This document shows positions 19,420 to 23,108 of a stretch of 23,108 nt of DNA, one piece after another. Positions within the stretch are counted from its first letter, which is position 1. Each line of letters starts with the position of its first letter. A model generated the notes under the pieces. That model did not search any database, was not told the DNA's origin, and saw nothing but the letters and a program-made list of their open reading frames with translations. Both the position numbers and the translations under genes were made by a program. Source of the DNA: Saccoglossus kowalevskii (taxonomy: Eukaryota > Hemichordata > Enteropneusta > Harrimaniidae); contig NW_003119425.1 of the NCBI RefSeq assembly GCF_000003605.2, positions 125,427 to 148,534 of the forward strand, in the 5' to 3' direction.

Positions 19420-21067
19420 CATAACTTTGAAAATACAGCTCGATTACGCAATCATTGAAGGTCCAATGAATGAGTATCAGGGGTACGATCGGTGTCTTTT
19501 TCGTGTGGAGAAAGTGTTTATTGCGAGTGTTAAGCACTACACAACAATGTATACTTGCCAAGTGTCATTCGAAGCGTAGAGTTAATTATAAACATCACCA
19601 CTGTCCCACTGGTCGTTTTCGTGTCCGTCACTGACAACAATAGTCTGCGCTTTGGAAAACCCCATGATTTTAAAGTCGTGTCATTTTTTGTTGGTATAAC
19701 TTTACATGTATGTTTCTTAATTTTACCTCAATGATCTTACCTTTTTAGCCTTACACCTAGGTGTTTTTTTCACACGTCCTTGTTTCTGTAACCCTTATAG
19801 TTTTTTGATCTTGCCGATTAGATTAATTAAAGTAGTGAAATTAATATTGTTTGAGAACATTGTGAATTGTGACTATAACGTTTTAACATTTATGAATTTG
19901 AAAAAAAAAAATATAATCACGTGCAGAACGTACTTAGATTCATTTGTATACAATCTTTTATCTACAAACTCTGGAAAGCTTAAAGGGCGACAGTCGACGC
20001 GCTGCACATGTGCGACATTTATGTTGATTAGTATTGATTTTCCCATAATGCAATGCACTCTTCTAATGGAAATCACAAGTATGAGGTTTAACCTGGGCAC
20101 AGCTTGCACTAATTACCGTCAGTGACTCCCTCGATACCTACCAATCACCTAAGAAATAACTAATTAAAGCTTGGTAACGTCTCAGTTTGTACTCGTTGAT
20201 CTGCTCAAAAGACGCCATTTTTGTTTATATTAGAGTATAATGAGACCCATATATCTTGCGCATGTGTGGCGCGACGAGTACCACCCTTTAAGGGAGGTGC
20301 TATCTGGTCAATTTTAAATATACCAAGCTTAAAAATGTGTTTTAAACCTAATTTATCATACCCAATGTGAAAGTTTTATATTACACACGTTTTTTTCTTT
20401 ACGACTTTTTTTATTCGGATGTAAATTCTTGTACATACCGAGAAAAATAACACATTTTTACAGTGTACGAAAAAAATATTTGATTGATTACGTTGTACGT
20501 CTAGCCTGTGATTACAGAATTACGGAATTTATATTTTCAATATTGCAATTACGTTGAACGAAAATAACCCTTGCCCCCCCCTCTTATTAATGTATCTCCA
20601 GATGTTACATTTTAAAATAAGAAATGGATAGTTGAAATTACTGCATCATGTTCATATCAGCTGTGATTTATGCCTTGTGTTTTAGTAACAGTCAGCTGGC
20701 ACACAAGTGCAAGTAAAATAATAAAATTAATTTATCGTTATAAAGTGCAAAATTCAGATTCTTGCAAAATTAGTGGAAAAAAACACAAACTTTCACAGCC
20801 AAATAATTCTTTTGGATAACATAAACATAAACAATGAAATTTAATGACGTTCAGCGTTTTTTCTTGGGGGGGGGGGCGCAAATTCAAGAACGCTTCATCA
20901 TGCAACTAGGGAGCTAATAAGCGACTACTGCAGTTGAATCCACCACCGAAATTTATAAAAATTTGTGCATGTGAAAATCTAAAAAATAGGTTTATGGTTG
21001 GTGGATTGTGATATTACTAGATTAAGCATAAAAAAGAATTTTCACTTTCTCGTTATTATCCTCCTAG
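19420..21067. other. Non-coding stretch right of the promoter region
   Basis: Mostly AT-rich, with CpG-containing patches near 19990-20020 and 20255-20285, a C run near 20574 and an 11-G run at 20866-20876. Overlapping open frames on both strands at 19805-20125 have no recognisable domain. If the 19409 donor is real, this is a 1.66-kb 5' UTR intron. Confidence 0.5.
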
Positions 21068-21161
21068 GGTCAGGACCACAGGCAGAGCATGATGGAACTA
21101 TTTTATCTGCTAGTGTGTCTGTTATGTTTACAAAATAAAGTACTAGGGCAAGGTGATCCAG
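21068..21161 (+). CDS. First coding exon of an unidentified secreted or membrane protein (signal peptide)
   Basis: The acceptor TTATTATCCTCCTAG and the donor CCAG|GTAAGT bound 94 nt. Two consecutive ATGs (21089, 21092) open 24 codons: MMELFYLLVCLLCLQNKVLG then QGDP, leaving the first base of the next codon (phase 1). The n-region is short, the h-region LFYLLVCLLCL is strongly hydrophobic, and VLG|Q fits the -3/-1 rule for signal peptidase. This is a classic secretory signal peptide in its own exon, preceded by 21 nt of 5' UTR. The protein's identity cannot be told from this exon. The gene is divergent from epsin and continues right. Confidence 0.62.
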
Positions 21162-22615
21162 GTAAGTCTGTTAAATATCAGTCCAATGCATGTTAATAGG
21201 ATATTGTGAAGTTTCCTTCATTGTCCATCAGGCGAAATTAAAAAAATAGTGTTTCTGTTAACCACCAGGCCTTGCCTATGCAGATTTTACATGTCGTACA
21301 AATGTATCTTTTTATTGGATAAAACTAGAATTTGGTCACTGGGAGTTTGCATGCACTTAGTGTAAATAACAGAGGTCTATGGTCATAAAAAAAACATAAT
21401 TCGATAATCTAGCATACAATAAATTTATGCAAATTTTTGTTTATGTGTGATTTTATTAGAGATTTTAATATACCAAGTGTGTTAAATATTTAATATGGCC
21501 TCAATGTCCTAGAACTTAATTTGCCATGATGGCAAACAGTATGCATTTTTTTTGTGCTGTCAGTTTCCATGTGCTAATGTAGGTCTCTCAACCGAGGCCA
21601 GTAGCGAAGAGAAACAGTCCTCAGCAGACTGAGTACATTTGTGTGCTGTTTTCAAAATCTAGGCCGGTCATTAATAGTTTTTTTTACGATACACCACACC
21701 CATAATTTGTTAGTTTGGGAGGTACAACTGGTGTGAACTTACATTCAATCTCCAAGATTGTACCATACTGTTCATGGCAGAGCAAACTAGCAGCATATTA
21801 CATAATACCCTTGCCACAATTCCTCAATAACCAGTCGGAAAACACCTATGTTCTGAGGTGTTAATCCCCTGATTGGTGTTAAGAGTGTGCGTTATGCTCT
21901 TATGCTCGTGGAGAGAACCAATGACATCATGGCATCATGGCAGTTAATTATACATGTGTTTTTGTGTTCGTAAAGACTTCCTGATAAGCATGTGTAATTT
22001 ACAAGATATACACATTGAATTAAGAAAATCAAGATTTCAATTTCAGACAGTCACAGCCAGCACTGATCATTGCAGGGTGACGTGTTATGATGACGCTGTA
22101 CAAAAAGTTTTCACCCTGTGAAAATGCGTTCCTATATCTGAAACGATCGCAGTCATCGTATTTATGTAGTTCAATATTTAAATCATGCCCAAATACTTAT
22201 TATTTTGTTTAGAAGCAGCATTAAGGGGTTATTTTCAGTCGATTATTTTACATACCCCCCTCGTCAGAAAATCACTGTGAATTTAGAGCATACTATGTAC
22301 AAAATTTGCCCATGTGATATAAAGATGACAATTTCAATGATTGTCCGAATTGCCATCTTGATATCACATGAGCAAAATTTATGTTTACATATAGTAGCTG
22401 ACTTCAAGAATGTTGTCTCAATTTCAAATGTATCTGGACTGCTACTGTGGTACATGTATTAATTTATTCTCAGGCTTTTTTTACTGATAAGTGAAATAAG
22501 TTGAATCCATGTAAGCATAGAACTCATTGTGAAACCTGTGAATTATAATCATGTGAGTGTGATTAGCTATCAAAATAGTGGAATTAAATACCAGTGAAAA
22601 TGAATGTTTTTACAG

Positions 22616-22664
22616 TGAATGTGCGGTACAACAGTGCTAGGTGCTCTCCAGTTCAAACTAGTGG
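22616..22664 (+). CDS. Speculative second coding exon of the signal-peptide gene
   Basis: Acceptor GAATGTTTTTACAG and donor AGTGG|GTAAAA bound 49 nt that join in phase 1 to the exon ending at 21161. The join reads QGDP then VNVRYNSARCSPVQTS, with two bases left over. The frame fits and the splice sites are acceptable, but the exon is tiny and matches no domain I know, so it may be chance. Confidence 0.25.
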
Positions 22665-22964
22665 GTAAAACGACCCATTACATAGATGCAGCTGATTGCT
22701 TATCATAATGTATCCTTCTGTGTGTGGAGTTAACCTACATTACTGGTCTTGGCAATTTTCGGAGGCATCAAAGCCCATGGATTTTATTTATTTATTTGTT
22801 TGTTGCAACACTTTTAAATCAGGGGCTCACAAATAGAAGTACACATAGAGTTTAGAGTACATTTCATAACATCTGCTGTTCAATTTTCTTTAGTACTATA
22901 TTTACCTGATAAATCACCCACTTCAAAAGTTTGTTTCTGGGTTTATGTTTTTAGCACCTATGCA

Positions 22965-23090
22965 GGGTTCTCCCCAGGGCTTTTTAGCGCCGAGGTCCGC
23001 GGCGCTATACCTGTGAATCTCGGCGCTTCACTTGGGACCTCGGCGCTATGTGTTCCCACCTCGGCGCTTGATTTCATATTTGACATGCCA
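22965..23090. repeat. GC-rich CGGCGCT patch with inverted repeat
   Basis: The sequence GCAGGGTTCTCCCCAGG leads into four spaced CGGCGCT units. TAGCGCCGAGGTCC (about 22985-22998) is an exact 14-bp inverted repeat of GGACCTCGGCGCTA (about 23036-23049). The abrupt change from AT-rich flanks suggests an inserted dispersed repeat. It runs to near the window edge, so its right boundary is unknown. Confidence 0.55.
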
Positions 23091-23108
23091 ATATCAGATG
23101 TGAAAAAT

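Larger units (their letters stand above)
18400..20290. promoter_or_regulatory. Putative divergent promoter region (epsin / signal-peptide gene)
   Basis: This interval between divergent genes is richer in CpG than its surroundings. ATGGCG motifs of the YY1 type occur at 18408-18420 (CCAAGATGGCGAC), 18997-19008 (CAAGATGGCGCC) and, on the minus strand, at 20222-20211 (AAAAATGGCGTC). A ZNF143-like TTCCCATAATGC lies at 20039-20050 and an NRF1-like TGCGCATGTG at 20257-20266. No TATA box is evident. These factor assignments come from vertebrate consensus motifs and are inference. Confidence 0.45.
21162..23108 (+). other. Intronic or downstream sequence of the signal-peptide gene
   Basis: Mainly AT-rich. 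Open frames at 22205-22462 (both strands) have no recognisable domain. One short phase-compatible exon candidate lies at 22616-22664, and a GC-rich patch starts near 22965. Other AG sites I tried after T-rich tracts (for example 22047) run into a stop at once in the required phase. Confidence 0.5.

Noticed and set aside
19805-20125. 106-residue plus-strand frame and its minus-strand partner
   Set aside because: No recognisable domain. The minus-strand frame runs through a homopolymer (F-F-F-F-F-F from the A run at about 19900). It is treated as chance.
22205-22462. Plus/minus pair of 85- and 63-residue frames
   Set aside because: The phase-1 entry at 22213 soon meets a stop. Both strands are open because of local near-palindromic AT-rich sequence, and there is no recognisable domain.
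1-23108. tRNA, rRNA, CRISPR array or viral genes
   Set aside because: I looked for T-arm/anticodon patterns, conserved rRNA words, spaced identical repeats and viral protein motifs on both strands. The only regular arrays are head-to-tail minisatellites without spacers.

Overview
The window is nuclear DNA from an animal, most likely a marine invertebrate (deuterostome or lophotrochozoan; I cannot name the species). It is AT-rich and intron-rich, with GT-AG introns of 0.7-3.8 kb, many microsatellites and minisatellites, and short inverted-repeat elements. Its proteins are close to vertebrate orthologues. There is no prokaryotic gene organisation, CRISPR array, rRNA gene or recognisable tRNA.

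Three genes are visible. (1) On the + strand, positions 1-4.4 kb hold the last three exons of a PM20D2-type M20 peptidase (exons 1179-1333, 2031-2271, 4151-4305; poly(A) signal at 4382). The upstream exons lie off the left edge. (2) On the - strand, a complete epsin gene (ENTH-UIM clathrin adaptor, 546 aa) is assembled from exons 18283-17680, 14821-14643 and 10865-10008. All splice phases agree, and an in-frame stop precedes the ATG. It converges tail-to-tail on the peptidase gene. (3) On the + strand, a short exon at 21068-21161 encodes a start methionine and a secretory signal peptide. It is the beginning of a gene diverging from epsin, and the rest of that gene is mostly off the right edge. 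The 18.4-20.3 kb interval between the epsin and signal-peptide genes is CpG-richer and carries YY1-like, NRF1-like and ZNF143-like motifs. It is probably a divergent promoter region.

The non-coding sequence holds most of the unexplained structure. A 23-bp minisatellite has a 116-bp higher-order period and one flipped unit. Two copies of a short element with TA-flanked terminal inverted repeats lie 10 kb apart and differ strongly in CpG decay. A 179-bp Tigger/pogo-like MITE sits at 5.2 kb. An ACACACG/TTTTTAAA minisatellite lies at 5.8-6.3 kb. A degenerate family built around ATGGC...GCCAT recurs in three places. The palindrome TACATGTA is over-represented, and the right edge carries a GC-rich CGGCGCT inverted-repeat patch.

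Functionally the genes are unrelated: a cytosolic dipeptidase, an endocytic adaptor and an unidentified secreted or membrane protein. I found no multi-gene system. The most useful novelties are the TIR element family and the signal-peptide gene.
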